Source: Rosettibacter sp037481715
GTDB taxonomy: Bacteria > Bacteroidota > Ignavibacteria > Ignavibacteriales > Melioribacteraceae
Direction: 5' to 3'
Assembly: GCA_037481715.1 (NCBI GenBank)
Contig: JBBFLD010000006.1
Span: 1-64,000, forward strand
Length of the DNA: 64,000 nucleotides
Position 1 is the first letter of the stretch. The number at the start of each line of letters is the position of its first letter. A program made the translations under genes and the position numbers. Positions 1 to 9,853 of this stretch are shown here, piece by piece. A model generated the notes under the pieces. The model was not told where the DNA came from and did no database searches. It saw only the letters and a program-made list of their open reading frames with translations.

Positions 1-202
1 GAGGAGTCCGCCTTTGGCGGGACGACCGAAGAATCTAATTACTAAATTGGTTCTTCGCTTCGCTCAGAACGACAAGAATTTTTTTGTCTTGCTGAAGGAA
101 CACCGCATTTAAAAGTATGACTGAAGAATCTAAAAAGATAATTTCTCGCCAAGACGCAGAGAATAAAAGGCGCAAAGAAAACTTTGCGGCTTTGCGAGAA
201 AT
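1..202. repeat. Intergenic dispersed repeats before hemL
   Basis: The first 351 bases carry no gene. Positions 1-36 end in ACCGAAGAATCT after a GC-rich core (GTCCGCC/GGCGGGAC), and 51-73 hold TTCTTCGCTTCGCTCAG plus AACGAC. Both belong to a family with ends GTCATTCTGAG and GAAGAATCT found at many other gaps in this window. Positions 141-202 are a second family built from CGCAAAG/CTTTGCG words facing each other. Positions 203-351 are AT-rich with nothing recognisable. Confidence 0.75.
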
Positions 203-351
203 AAAAATATGAGTTTGCTTTATTCCGAAAAATCTGAACTCATGATGATATTATGAACATGAAATTACATATAAGCCTTTGCGCTTTCTTTGCACTCCAT
301 GCGTTTTTCAATATAAATTCTACTAAATACCTTAAATACCATTATATAATT

Positions 352-1656
352 TTATTCTACAATTTTTTTTAATGCTTCAAAATTTGCCTGAATTGTTTTA
401 TCCAAATCTTCTTTTGAATGAGCAGTAGAAACAAACATCGCTTCAAATTGTGCTGGAGGTAAATAAATTCCTCGATTTAACATTTCATGAAAATATTTTC
501 CATAAAGTTTGGTATCAGATTTTACTGCTGATTTGTAATCTACTACTGGTTCCTCAGTAAAAAATAATGTCATCATCGAACCAATTCTATTTAACTGATA
601 GTTCTTTCCAGTTGATTTAATTGCATCTTTAATTCCAGTTTCAAGATAAGCTGAATTTTTTTCAAGTTGTTCATAAATTTCAGGATGACTGCTGATATAA
701 GTTAATGCTGCATAACCAGCACTCATTGCAATTGGATTACCACTTAATGTCCCTGCCTGATAAATTGGTCCGCTTGGAGATATCATTTCCATAATTTCTT
801 TTTTACCTCCATAAGCACCTACAGGCAAACCTCCACCAATAATTTTACCAAATGTTGTCATATCAGGTTTTACACCATAAATTTCCTGTGCCCCACCTTT
901 TGAAAGTCGAAATCCTGTCATCACTTCATCAAAAATCAAAACAATTTTTTCTTCGCTGCAAATTTCTCTTAGTTCCTTCAGAAAATTTTCTTTTGGCAAA
1001 ACTGTTCCCATGTTACCTGCAACTGGCTCAACAATAACAGCTGCAATTTGATTTCCATCTGCAGTTTTATTTTCATGAATCAATTTTTTAACAGAATCAA
1101 TGTTATTATATTCTGCTATTAAAGTATCAGCTGCATTTCCTTTTGTTACACCTGGAGAAGTTGGAACACCAAATGTTAAGGCTCCGCTTCCTGCTTTGAT
1201 TAAAAAGAAATCTCCATGCCCGTGATAGCAGCCTTCAAATTTTATAATTTTATCTTTACCTGTAAAACCTCTTGCAGCTCGAATTGCACTCATAGTAGCT
1301 TCGGTTCCGCTGTTAACCATTCTTACCATTTCGACAGATGGAACAAGTTCAGTAATTAACTTTGCAATTTTAACTTCAAGTTCTGTTGGTGCGCCAAAGC
1401 TTGTTCCATTTTCAAGTGCATTTAAGATTGCCTGTTTTATAAAATCCGGATTATGACCAAAAAGATGGGGTCCCCAACTTCCAATGTAGTCGATAAATTC
1501 ATTGCCGTCTACATCAATCATTTTTGAGCCAAGTCCTTTTGAAATAAACAAAGGTGTTCCGCCAACAGATTTAAATGCTCTTACAGGAGAATTAACCCCG
1601 CCTGGTATATATTTTTTTGCTTCTTCAAATAATTTTTCACTAATATTTATATTCAT
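352..1656 (-). CDS. hemL: Glutamate-1-semialdehyde 2,1-aminomutase
   Basis: This cytoplasmic PLP enzyme converts glutamate-1-semialdehyde to 5-aminolevulinate, the second step of the C5 route to haem. The 434-residue length is typical of HemL. The N-terminus has the characteristic PGGVNSPVRAF segment, an NSGTEATMSAIR substrate/PLP region lies near residue 115, and the PLP-binding lysine is expected at K271 in FGKIIGGGLPVGAYGG. It is separated from the main hem operon, but hemA, hemB and the rest of the pathway are in the same window. It is divergent from miaB, with a 159-base AT-rich gap that must hold both promoters. Identification is secure. Confidence 0.97.
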   Translation of the reverse strand: MNINISEKLFEEAKKYIPGGVNSPVRAFKSVGGTPLFISKGLGSKMIDVDGNEFIDYIGSWGPHLFGHNPDFIKQAILNALENGTSFGAPTELEVKIAKLITELVPSVEMVRMVNSGTEATMSAIRAARGFTGKDKIIKFEGCYHGHGDFFLIKAGSGALTFGVPTSPGVTKGNAADTLIAEYNNIDSVKKLIHENKTADGNQIAAVIVEPVAGNMGTVLPKENFLKELREICSEEKIVLIFDEVMTGFRLSKGGAQEIYGVKPDMTTFGKIIGGGLPVGAYGGKKEIMEMISPSGPIYQAGTLSGNPIAMSAGYAALTYISSHPEIYEQLEKNSAYLETGIKDAIKSTGKNYQLNRIGSMMTLFFTEEPVVDYKSAVKSDTKLYGKYFHEMLNRGIYLPPAQFEAMFVSTAHSKEDLDKTIQANFEALKKIVE

Positions 1657-1815
1657 CTTAACTCCATTTTTATTAAAAATAAGTATTAAAAAATATTAAA
1701 ATAAATTAAGAATTGTTTGAGGTTATTAATATCAAGCCATTTTGTCTTGTTAATCTTTATCAATCTTTTTAGCTTTGTAACCCAAATTTGAAAGTTATTA
1801 TTTGAAAGGATAGGA

Positions 1816-3123
1816 ATGAACAAAAATCATGTTTACATAGAGACTTATGGCTGCCAGATGAACCTTGCAGATTCTGAATTAATCATGGGAATTTTAAAAA
1901 AGCAGGGTTATGAAATTACAAAAGAACTTGAAGATGCCAATGTAATTCTTTTAAATACATGCAGCGTAAGAGAAAATGCAGAAGAAAAAATATTTCATCG
2001 ATTAGACCACTTAAAAAATGTTAAGAAAAAAAATCCTTCAGCTGTAATTGGTGTGCTTGGCTGCATGGCAGAAAGATTAAGAAAAAGTTTAATCGAAGAA
2101 AAGAAAATTGTTGATGTTGTTGTTGGACCTGATGAATATAGAAGATTACCCGAATACATTGAATATGCATTTGGAGGGGAAAAAGGAATCGGAGTAAAAC
2201 TTTCAAGAACAGAAACTTATGAAGATATTGAACCATACCGCGAAGATGGAATTAGTGCATGGATTGCAGTTATGAGAGGCTGCGATAAATTTTGTTCTTT
2301 CTGCGTTGTTCCTTTTACAAGAGGAAGAGAAAGAAGCCGCTCATTAAATTCAGTTGTTGAAGAAATTAAAAAACTATCTTCACGAGGTTTTAAGGAAGTT
2401 ACTTTACTTGGACAAAATGTTAATTCTTATAAAGATGGAAATTATGATTTTGCAGATTTGCTTGCTGCCTGTGCATCAGTTGATAAAAATATGAGAATAA
2501 GATTTACAACTTCACACCCGCAGGATTTATCAGATAAACTTTTATATACAATTGCAGAACATAATAACATTTGCAATTACATTCATCTGCCAGTACAATC
2601 TGGTTCAAATAGAATTCTTGAATTGATGAACCGCACTTATACAATCGAGCATTATCTCAACTTAATTGACAAAGCAAGAAAAATAATTCCGGGTGTCAGC
2701 TTCTCAACAGATATTATTGCAGGATTTCCAACAGAAACTGAAGAAGACCACAGAATGACTTTAGATGTTATGAAACATGTAAGATATGATGGAGCTTATA
2801 TGTTCAAATATTCACCTCGTGAAGGAACAAAAGCATACAACATGAAAGATGATGTTCCAGAAGAAATAAAGTTGAGAAGATTAAATGAAATTATTGAACT
2901 TCAGCAAAAAATATCTTATGAAATAAATCAACAGCTTATTAATAAAGAAGAAGTAATTCTTGTAGAAGGATTCAGCAAAAAGTCAGAAGAATTTTTATCT
3001 GGAAGAACAGACACCAACAAAGTGGTTGTAATACCAAAAAATGAAAATATAAAAATTGGTGATTACGTTCGTGTAAAAATTAATCGAGCTACTTCAGCTA
3101 CGCTTTTTGGAGAAGCTATTTAG
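1816..3123 (+). CDS. miaB: tRNA-2-methylthio-N6-dimethylallyladenosine synthase
   Basis: MiaB is a radical SAM methylthiotransferase that adds the 2-methylthio group to i6A37 of tRNAs reading codons that begin with U. Seen directly: an N-terminal MTTase domain with cysteines C13, C49 and C83 for one iron-sulfur cluster, the radical SAM motif C156-x3-C160-x2-C163 within GCDKFCSFCVVPFTRG, and a C-terminal TRAM-like region ending in DYVRVKINRATSATLFGE. The length of 435 aa is normal. The start has a good ribosome-binding site (AAAGGATAGG). It converges with the next gene, whose stop lies 13 bases away. MtaB/RimO paralogues are less likely, because GRERSRS and the overall order fit MiaB. Confidence 0.95.
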   Translation: MNKNHVYIETYGCQMNLADSELIMGILKKQGYEITKELEDANVILLNTCSVRENAEEKIFHRLDHLKNVKKKNPSAVIGVLGCMAERLRKSLIEEKKIVDVVVGPDEYRRLPEYIEYAFGGEKGIGVKLSRTETYEDIEPYREDGISAWIAVMRGCDKFCSFCVVPFTRGRERSRSLNSVVEEIKKLSSRGFKEVTLLGQNVNSYKDGNYDFADLLAACASVDKNMRIRFTTSHPQDLSDKLLYTIAEHNNICNYIHLPVQSGSNRILELMNRTYTIEHYLNLIDKARKIIPGVSFSTDIIAGFPTETEEDHRMTLDVMKHVRYDGAYMFKYSPREGTKAYNMKDDVPEEIKLRRLNEIIELQQKISYEINQQLINKEEVILVEGFSKKSEEFLSGRTDTNKVVVIPKNENIKIGDYVRVKINRATSATLFGEAI

Positions 3124-3136
3124 AAAAAATTCATTT

Positions 3137-4123
3137 CTAATTATTGAAAGGATTATCACGACTTTCCCAGAAGTTTGGTCTGTAATGTTCATAACTGTCC
3201 ATCTCCTGAATCCATCCGTTATGAAGTCCATATTTATCCATTAACTCAAGGGTTCTTTCATATTCAGATTCTCTGATGGTTCTGCTCAATAAAATTTCTT
3301 TATGAGCTTTATTTGTAGGATAATATTGTGACATCAAAGAGATATGAACATTTGGACTTAATTCTTCTGCAATAAATTTGAATACTTTTTCTGATTCTGC
3401 TAATCCATTTGGCAGAACAAGATGACGAATTATCAAGCCTCTTACAACTACATTACCTTCATAAACAAGTTCATCACCTACTTGTCTATACATTTCTTTA
3501 ATTGCAGCTTTTGTCTTTTCAAAGTAATCATCCACATAAGAATATTTTCGTGCATATTCGTCATTTCCATATTTAAAATCAGGCAGGTAAATATCAATTA
3601 CACCATCATAAAGTTTGAGTATTTCTACTGAATCATATCCATTTGTATTATAAATAATTGGAAGATTTAAACCATGTTCTGCTGCAATGTAAATTGATTT
3701 TAAGATTGATGCAGAAAAATGAGTTGGAGAAACAAGACCAATGTTATGACATCCCATCTGCTGAAGTCTTAACATTATTTCTGCCAAATGTTCATGAGTG
3801 ACTTCGTGCTTTCTTTCATTTTTCCAATTTTGACTGATTTCAAAATTTTGGCAGTAAATACATCTTAAATTACAATTACCAAAGAAAATATTTCCTGCGC
3901 CGCGTGTACCTGATAATACTGGTTCTTCTCCAAAATGAGGTGTGTAAGATGAAACAATTGGAAGATAGCCGCTCATGCAAAAGCCATATTCATTTTCAAA
4001 ACGATTTATTTCACAATTTCTTGGACAGCTTTTACATGATTTTAAAATATTTAGGGCTTTTTCTGCACGAATTTTTAGTTCACCACACTCAAGCAATTTT
4101 TTATATGAAGGAATAAATTTCAT
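3137..4123 (-). CDS. PflA-like radical SAM protein
   Basis: A 328-residue radical SAM protein resembling the COG1313 (PflX-like) group, which is related to pyruvate formate-lyase activating enzymes. The radical SAM cluster motif is C84-x3-C88-x2-C91 (CNLRCIYCQNFEISQ). An N-terminal cysteine set C30-x2-C33-x3-C37 with C49 precedes it, typical of this subgroup and probably ligating a second metal centre. The substrate is not known for the family. No glycyl radical enzyme is adjacent, so a classical PFL-activase role is not supported by context. Confidence 0.85.
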   Translation of the reverse strand: MKFIPSYKKLLECGELKIRAEKALNILKSCKSCPRNCEINRFENEYGFCMSGYLPIVSSYTPHFGEEPVLSGTRGAGNIFFGNCNLRCIYCQNFEISQNWKNERKHEVTHEHLAEIMLRLQQMGCHNIGLVSPTHFSASILKSIYIAAEHGLNLPIIYNTNGYDSVEILKLYDGVIDIYLPDFKYGNDEYARKYSYVDDYFEKTKAAIKEMYRQVGDELVYEGNVVVRGLIIRHLVLPNGLAESEKVFKFIAEELSPNVHISLMSQYYPTNKAHKEILLSRTIRESEYERTLELMDKYGLHNGWIQEMDSYEHYRPNFWESRDNPFNN

Positions 4124-4257
4124 TTCAATTGAATTATAGTTTCACACTATAAATTTATCATATCAGAAAATATTTTGTCAATGCATAAAATGAATAGGAA
4201 TTAATTTGAAGAATTCAATTTAAGAAGGTAAGATAATTTTTTCGCAAAGCAAATATG

Positions 4258-4288
4258 AGCAAGAGGAAGAAAAAATCTTCCTCCTGCT
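4258..4288. other. Strong hairpin downstream of the FKBP gene
   Basis: Arms AGCAAGAGGAAGA (4258-4270) and TCTTCCTCCTGCT (4276-4288) pair over 13 positions, with one G-T style mismatch and a 5-base A loop. It lies just after the stop of the minus-strand isomerase gene, so it may define the 3' end of that mRNA. The expected T-run does not follow on the minus strand, so it is not a canonical intrinsic terminator. Confidence 0.55.
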
Positions 4289-4298
4289 CTTGAAAAAC

Positions 4299-4997
4299 TT
4301 AATTAACTATATCAAGTAATTCTACTTCAAAAATTAAAAGTGAATTTGGTTCAATTGTGTTGCCTGCGCCATTTTCACCATAAGCCAATTCTGGTGGAAT
4401 ATATAAAATCCATTTATCGCCAACATGCATTAATTGAAGGGCTTCAGTCCATCCTTTAATAACCTGATTAAGTGGAAATTCTGCCGGCTCTCCTCTTTTA
4501 TAAGAATTGTCAAATTCTCTTCCATCAAGAAATTTTCCAATGTAATGAACTTTAACCACACTCGTATCTTTTGGCTGAGGACCATTTCCTTTAACAAGAA
4601 CTTTATATTGAAGACCGCTTGGCAAAGTTACAACACCTTCTTTGTTTTTATTTTCTGCAAGAAATGCTTCTGCTTCTTTTTTATTTTTTTCTTTAACTGC
4701 ATTCATTTGAGCATTTCGTTTTGCAATTAATTTTTGATTAAATGCAATCATAACTCTTTGAATATCATCATCAGTCAACAAAGAGCTTCCTTTAATTTGG
4801 TCCTGCATACCTTGATACAAAATATCAAAGTTGATATGAAGGTCTGCATCTTTCAAATTTTTTCCAATATTCTGCCCAATGCTGTAACTAATTGAATCGT
4901 CTTGAGTTTTTAATTGTGGTTTTGATTCTTTCTTATTTTGTGCAAATAATAATGAAAATGAAAGAACAAACATTAAAAATAAATTTGTATGCTTCAT
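4299..4997 (-). CDS. FKBP-type peptidyl-prolyl cis-trans isomerase, exported
   Basis: This 232-residue protein is built like FkpA/Mip. It has a signal peptide at residues 1-20 (hydrophobic LFLMFVLSFSLLFA followed by Q), a helical dimerisation-type domain from about 28 to 115 containing YSIGQNIGKNLKD, and an FKBP catalytic domain from about 125 to 230 with VKVHYIGKFLDGREFDNSY, VIKGWTEALQ and YGENGAGNTIEPNS. It is expected to act in the periplasm on folding of exported proteins. It stands alone, divergent from the DUF1028 gene. Confidence 0.93.
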   Translation of the reverse strand: MKHTNLFLMFVLSFSLLFAQNKKESKPQLKTQDDSISYSIGQNIGKNLKDADLHINFDILYQGMQDQIKGSSLLTDDDIQRVMIAFNQKLIAKRNAQMNAVKEKNKKEAEAFLAENKNKEGVVTLPSGLQYKVLVKGNGPQPKDTSVVKVHYIGKFLDGREFDNSYKRGEPAEFPLNQVIKGWTEALQLMHVGDKWILYIPPELAYGENGAGNTIEPNSLLIFEVELLDIVN

Positions 4998-5152
4998 TTT
5001 TACTCCAGTATGAATTTTATTTTGTTAATTAAGTCAATCTATTTTCAAATGACAGACAAAAATAAATGCAAATGTTAGTCAATAGCAAATTTTATGTTTT
5101 ATCATTGAGGATAAAATTTTATTTTAGATGAAACATTATGAAGGAAGAAGCT

Positions 5153-6130
5153 ATGAGAAAAGTAATTTTATTATTTCTGTTGATTCTATTTTCAAAAAAT
5201 TATTCGCAAACATTTTTTTCAGAAAATCCATTAACACATACTTATTCGATAGTTGCTTATGATTCAACCACTGGAGAAATTGGAGTTGCAGTTCAATCAC
5301 ACTGGTTTTCTGTTGGAACTGTGGTTTGCTGGGGCGAAGCTGGTGTAGGAGTAATAGCAACTCAATCATTTGTTAATGCATCTTTTGGTCCAAGAGGATT
5401 AGAACTTTTAAAGAAAGGGAAAACCCCGAAAGAAGTTGTAGATGAATTAATCCAGAGCGATGAAGGAAGAGAATATCGTCAGCTTGCAGTACTTGATGCA
5501 AAAGGAAATGCAGCTGCTTTTACTGGAAAAAATTGTATTCAACCAGCTGGACATATTGTTGGAAAAGGATTTTCTGTTCAAGCAAATTTAATGTCTAATG
5601 ATAAAGTTTGGCCCTCGATGGCAGAAGCATTTCAAAAATCAAAAGGTCCTCTGGCAGAAAGATTATTAATTGCACTTGAAGCAGCTGAACATGCTGGGGG
5701 AGATATACGCGGCAAACAATCTGCAGCATTACTTGTTTTTTCAGGTAATCCAACTGGAAAAGTGTGGGAAGATAAACTTGTTGATTTAAGAGTTGACGAT
5801 AATCCAGAACCATTAATTGAAATTAGAAGATTATTAAAAGTTCATCGTGCTTATGAACACATGAACAACGGAGATTTAGCAGTTGAAAAAAATGATATGG
5901 ATAAAGCAATGAAAGAATATTCAGCTGCAATGGAAATGTTTCCAGATAATCTTGAAATGAAATATTGGACCGCGGTTACTTTAGCAAACAATGGAAGATT
6001 AAAAGATGCTCTACCTTTATTTAAAGAAATCTTTTCTAAGGATAACAATTGGAAAATTTTAACACCTCGCTTAATACCAAATGGCTTATTGAAAGTAAGC
6101 AAAGAAGAATTTGAAGAAATTATGAAATAA
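5153..6130 (+). CDS. Exported DUF1028 family protein with C-terminal TPR-like region
   Basis: The start at 5153 is preferred over the in-frame ATG at 5138 because GAAGGAAG sits 5 bases before it and it begins a clean signal peptide (MRKVILLFLLILFSKNYSQ). Residues about 25-215 are a DUF1028 domain, recognisable from TYSIVAYDSTTGEIGVAVQS, GVGVIATQSFVN and the central VGKGFSVQANLM. DUF1028 proteins have an Ntn-hydrolase-like fold with no settled function. Residues about 235-310 look like TPR helices (NGDLAVEKNDMDKAMKEYSA, ANNGRLKDALPLFKEI), an arrangement known for this family. The next gene follows after 34 bases and may be cotranscribed. Confidence 0.85.
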   Translation: MRKVILLFLLILFSKNYSQTFFSENPLTHTYSIVAYDSTTGEIGVAVQSHWFSVGTVVCWGEAGVGVIATQSFVNASFGPRGLELLKKGKTPKEVVDELIQSDEGREYRQLAVLDAKGNAAAFTGKNCIQPAGHIVGKGFSVQANLMSNDKVWPSMAEAFQKSKGPLAERLLIALEAAEHAGGDIRGKQSAALLVFSGNPTGKVWEDKLVDLRVDDNPEPLIEIRRLLKVHRAYEHMNNGDLAVEKNDMDKAMKEYSAAMEMFPDNLEMKYWTAVTLANNGRLKDALPLFKEIFSKDNNWKILTPRLIPNGLLKVSKEEFEEIMK

Positions 6131-6164
6131 AAACTATTCATTACAGTTATTTTCGGAGATTATC

Positions 6165-6671
6165 ATGGTACACAAAATTGTAGGAAAGCAGCATAATTCA
6201 AAACTCTGTTTTGTTTGTGGATTAAAAAACAAATTTGGAATTAAAGCTCATTTTTATGTAACGGAAAACAAAGAATTAATAGCATTATTTACGCCCCTTG
6301 AAGAACATCAAAGTTATCCTGGAAGAATGCATGGTGGAATTGCTTCTGCAATTTTAGATGAAACAATTGGAAGAGCAATATTAAATCATCATGAAGAAGA
6401 GATATGGGGTGTTACAATTGAATTAAATGTAAAATTCAAAAAACCAATTCCATTAAATGAAGAACTAAAAGTTATTGGAAGAATTACATCAGAAAACAAT
6501 CGATTCTTTGAAGGGACAGGAGAAATAATTTTACCAAATGGGGATGTAGCTGTTACAGCTTCAGGAAGATATCTTAAAGTTCCTCTTGAGAAAATTACAG
6601 AATTTGATAAAGAAGAAAACGAATGGAGAATAGTCGAATTAGAAACCGACCCGAAAGAAATTGAGATATAA
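6165..6671 (+). CDS. PaaI-like hotdog-fold thioesterase
   Basis: This 168-residue single hotdog domain resembles the PaaI/YbgC-related thioesterases. It starts with the CFVCGLKNKFGIKAHF segment common in the family, has the GRMHGGIASAILDETIGRA core helix with the usual HGG motif, and the ELNVKFKKPIP strand. Such enzymes hydrolyse acyl-CoA thioesters, but the substrate cannot be read from the sequence. It follows the DUF1028 gene at 34 bases in the same direction with its own ribosome-binding site (GGAG), suggesting a two-gene unit. Confidence 0.85.
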   Translation: MVHKIVGKQHNSKLCFVCGLKNKFGIKAHFYVTENKELIALFTPLEEHQSYPGRMHGGIASAILDETIGRAILNHHEEEIWGVTIELNVKFKKPIPLNEELKVIGRITSENNRFFEGTGEIILPNGDVAVTASGRYLKVPLEKITEFDKEENEWRIVELETDPKEIEI

Positions 6672-6770
6672 AAACATCGAACTGAAGTTTGATTTATAAA
6701 TTAAACTTACTTGCAGAAGATCTGCCTCTGAACAGTATGGTATATCTCAAAACTCTAATATGCTTTTTAA

Positions 6771-6862
6771 TGTGGCTAAAGCCAAGTGCTGGGAGTTCTT
6801 TTTATCCGTCAGCTAAAGCCTGCGGTATCCATGCAGCTTTGCGATTTTGCGTGAAATTTATT
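6771..6862. repeat. Intergenic repeat remnant (GGCTAAAGCC type)
   Basis: The 225-base gap between the thioesterase and MFS genes holds GTGGCTAAAGCCAAG, then CAGCTAAAGCCTGCGG, followed by TTTGCGATTTTGCGTGAAAT, a piece of the CGCAAAG family. A 63-codon open frame across it (6689-6880) is repeat-derived and not called as a gene. Confidence 0.55.
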
Positions 6863-6896
6863 TTCTCGTTTAGTTCCTGAAAGATTCCACTTTTTA

Positions 6897-8162
6897 CTAT
6901 TCAACTTTTACTAATGCTGGATAATAAATAAGAATTGAACCGAAAAGTATTAATAACACTAAACCATTAATAAAAATTGCAATTGGCGAACCGAGATGTT
7001 CGGCAAGAGTTCCAATTAATAATGAACCTACTGGCATTAATGCAAAAAAGCTGAAGCTGTAAACTCCCATTACTCTTCCGCGGAATTCCTCTGTAACCAA
7101 TGTTTGTGTCAATCCATTTGAAAGATTATTTATTGCTATAAATGCTGCTCCAATTAGAATAAGTAAAAATGCGGAAATAAAAAAAGTACGATTGAATGAA
7201 AATAGAATCATTAATGCAGGAAGAGAAATCATACCAAAACTAAGAACTTTGCCTCTTACAATGTATCTGCTGAAAGAAGCTATGATTAAAGAACAAATAA
7301 CAGCACCAATTCCTCTGAATGTTTGAAGTAATCCATTGGTTGCAGCATTGCCATGTAAAATTTTAACAGCCCATGCTGGAAATAATGTTATTAAACTCAA
7401 TCCAAACATGCTTGTAAAAGAAACAATCAACATTATGATTAAAATAAACTTTTGTGTTTTTAGATATTTAATCCCATCATAAAGATCTTTGAATGCAGAT
7501 TTCTTTTCATTCTTTTTGATAACCGAATTAAATTTCATTCTTAACAAATTATAAATAACAGCAATAAAAGAAATTCCATTAATAGTAAAACACCATGCAG
7601 GACCAAGAACCGCATAAGTTATTCCAGCTACTGCAGGACCAATTGCAGCTGCGCTATGAAACATTGTTGAGTTCAATGCTATTGCATTAATCAAATCTTC
7701 TTTATCGACCAATTCATTTACAAATGCTTGTCGTGCTGGCGCATCAAAAGCATTTGCTACACCAAGAAGAAATGCTAAAAGAATAATGTGCCATGGCTGA
7801 ACAATATTTGCAAAAGTTAAAAACGCAAGAATAAATGCAAAGAGCATCATTGTAATTTGTGTAACAACAATAATATTTCTTCTTGGGAATCTATCGGCAA
7901 TTACACCACCGTATAACATAAATAACCAAGTTGGAATTCCACTTGCAAAACCAACATATCCAAGAAAAGCAGGTGAGTGAGTCAATTCATAAATAAAGAA
8001 AGCTTGAGCTGTCGATTGCATCCATGAGCCGAACAATGAAACAATTTGTCCAACAAACCATAATTTGTAGTTAGGATATTTAAGTGCGGCGAAAGTATTT
8101 TTTAGTGAGAATCGGGTTATTAATCTTAATGAATTTTTATTTTCTTCTTTCAGTAAAGGCAT
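6897..8162 (-). CDS. MFS transporter (EntS/MFS_3-like exporter)
   Basis: This 421-residue protein has about 10-12 hydrophobic segments and begins with a short cytoplasmic stretch before ALKYPNYKLWFVGQIVSLFG. Features of MFS_3-type exporters include GSWMQSTAQAFFIYELTHSP in the first helices, the inter-helix ADRFPRRNIIV motif and DAPARQAFVNELVDKEDL. Relatives include enterobactin and macrolide exporters, but no siderophore or drug genes flank it and the substrate is unknown. It is an isolated gene followed by a repeat-filled gap upstream of hemB. Confidence 0.88.
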   Translation of the reverse strand: MPLLKEENKNSLRLITRFSLKNTFAALKYPNYKLWFVGQIVSLFGSWMQSTAQAFFIYELTHSPAFLGYVGFASGIPTWLFMLYGGVIADRFPRRNIIVVTQITMMLFAFILAFLTFANIVQPWHIILLAFLLGVANAFDAPARQAFVNELVDKEDLINAIALNSTMFHSAAAIGPAVAGITYAVLGPAWCFTINGISFIAVIYNLLRMKFNSVIKKNEKKSAFKDLYDGIKYLKTQKFILIIMLIVSFTSMFGLSLITLFPAWAVKILHGNAATNGLLQTFRGIGAVICSLIIASFSRYIVRGKVLSFGMISLPALMILFSFNRTFFISAFLLILIGAAFIAINNLSNGLTQTLVTEEFRGRVMGVYSFSFFALMPVGSLLIGTLAEHLGSPIAIFINGLVLLILFGSILIYYPALVKVE

Positions 8163-8869
8163 ACGACAATTTACAGAATTATAATTTTTTGATTTGATTT
8201 ATCTCTTTTATATAAGTTATTTCTAAATTTTAAAGGCTTTAGATTTTCTTAGTCTTTTATCTGTGTAAATTAGCTTAATCTATGTTCATCTTTGTTCTGA
8301 TAATAAATAGTTCGAATATTAAGCAGATTCTCGCTGATTTATTCTGATAAATTTAGAAACCATAAAAATCATCTGTTATTCTGAGCGAAGAAGAATTCTT
8401 TTTTAGATTCTTCGGTCTCTTCGTTCCCTCAGAATGACATTTTTTTCTTTTGCGTCTTTGCGTCTTTGCGTGAAATTATATTTTAGATTTTTCATGATGA
8501 CAATCCATTAGTTTTACTCTACGCAAAGTCGAATATCTTTCCTGTCATTCTGAGTCCGCCAAGGGCGGACGAAGAATCTCTTTTAAAGTTTGTTTAGTTG
8601 TTTCTGACATCCTTGAATTTTTTCATCCTGAATTTAATCAATTATAAAAAACTTATATCCACTCTAAGTTTCCTTGAAAAATCTTTTTCGATTTTTACTT
8701 TCACCATACAAAGATAACAAGTATTCGCAAAGATTTAGCTTCTACGATTTCTTTTATATTCTTTGCGCACGCTGCGGTTTGGCTATATTAAAATCTCTTA
8801 GTTCATAAAAGAATTCGAAAGCCTAACAATTACTATTTAATTAATCCATCAATAATTGAATAAAAAGAA
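8163..8869. repeat. Repeat-rich gap between the MFS gene and hemB
   Basis: No gene is visible in these 707 bases. Positions 8375-8438 form a unit with facing ends (GTTATTCTGAG and CTCAGAATGAC) enclosing GATTCTTCGG. Positions 8451-8475 repeat GCGTCTTT twice, as in the CGCAAAG family. Positions 8544-8579 are a compact unit GTCATTCTGAG-TCCGCC-AA-GGGCGGA-CGAAGAATCT with an internal GC-rich hairpin. The remaining sequence is AT-rich, with fragments of similar words. Confidence 0.75.
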
Positions 8870-9853
8870 TTATTTATTTCTATCTAAAATCTTTGCTACA
8901 TCTTTGGCAAAATAAGTTAATATCATATCAGCACCAGCTCGTTTAATTGCAGTCAATGATTCCATCATTACACGTTCTTCATCAATCCAGCCTAATTTTG
9001 ATGCAGCTTTAATCATCGAATATTCTCCACTAACTTGATAAGCAGCTGTTGGCATTCCAAATTTTTCTTTCACGCGCCAGATAATATCGAGATAAGCACC
9101 AGCAGGTTTAACCATTATAATATCTGCACCTTCTTCGATATCTGTTTCAGCTTCTCTTAAAGCTTCGAATGCATTTGCAATATCCATCTGGTGTGAACGT
9201 CTATCTCCAAATGCCGGAGCAGATTCTGCAGCATCTCTGAAAGGTCCATAAAATCCAGAAGCATATTTTACTGCATAACTTAAAATTGGTGTTTCGATAA
9301 ATCCATTTTCATCAAGAATTTTTCGAATAGCTGCTACTCTTCCATCCATCATATCTGAAGGAGCAACAATATCGGCACCAGCTTGAGCATGAGTTAATGC
9401 TTCTTTAGCAAGCAATTCAACAGTTTCATCATTCAAAATTTTTTCGCCATTTAAAATTCCACAATGACCGTGAGAGGTGTATTCACACATGCAGACATCT
9501 GTTATAACAAGTAAATTTTTTACTTCCTTCTTAATTGCTCTTACTGCACGCTGAATAATTCCATCTGGATTATATGCTTCAGAACCCATTTCATCTTTAT
9601 GTTCAGGAATTCCAAATAAAATTACTGCAGGAACCCCAAGCTGTTCAACCTCTTTACATTCTTCTACCAAAACATCAATTGACATTTGATATACATTCGG
9701 CATTGAACGAACTTCATTTTTTACTTTTGTTCCGGGAACTACAAATAAAGGATAGATTAAATCATCTTTGCTTAGTTGAGTCTCACGCACCATATTGCGG
9801 ACGATAGGATTATATCTCAATCTTCTTAATCGTTTTGTTGGATAAGTTGCCAT
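8870..9853 (-). CDS. hemB: Delta-aminolevulinic acid dehydratase (porphobilinogen synthase)
   Basis: HemB condenses two 5-aminolevulinates to porphobilinogen. The start at 9853 is chosen because AAAAGGAGAAGCT lies directly before it and it gives the family N-terminus MATYPTKRLRRLRYN; an upstream ATG frame (to 9919) adds 22 unconserved residues. With this start the protein is 327 aa. The catalytic lysines are K196 (YAVKYAS) and K249 (IMVKPAGAYLD). The cysteines C121, C123 and C131 in DVCMCEYTSHGHCGI indicate the zinc-dependent form. It is divergent from the Crp/Fnr gene and separate from the hem operon. Confidence 0.97.
   Translation of the reverse strand: MATYPTKRLRRLRYNPIVRNMVRETQLSKDDLIYPLFVVPGTKVKNEVRSMPNVYQMSIDVLVEECKEVEQLGVPAVILFGIPEHKDEMGSEAYNPDGIIQRAVRAIKKEVKNLLVITDVCMCEYTSHGHCGILNGEKILNDETVELLAKEALTHAQAGADIVAPSDMMDGRVAAIRKILDENGFIETPILSYAVKYASGFYGPFRDAAESAPAFGDRRSHQMDIANAFEALREAETDIEEGADIIMVKPAGAYLDIIWRVKEKFGMPTAAYQVSGEYSMIKAASKLGWIDEERVMMESLTAIKRAGADMILTYFAKDVAKILDRNK

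Noticed and set aside
4258..4288. Classical intrinsic terminator for the FKBP gene
   Set aside because: The stem is strong but no T-run follows in the direction of transcription; kept only as a hairpin.
6689..6880. 63-codon plus-strand frame
   Set aside because: Composed of intergenic repeat words (GGCTAAAGCC, TTTTGCGTGAAA), with no protein-like composition or ribosome-binding site.
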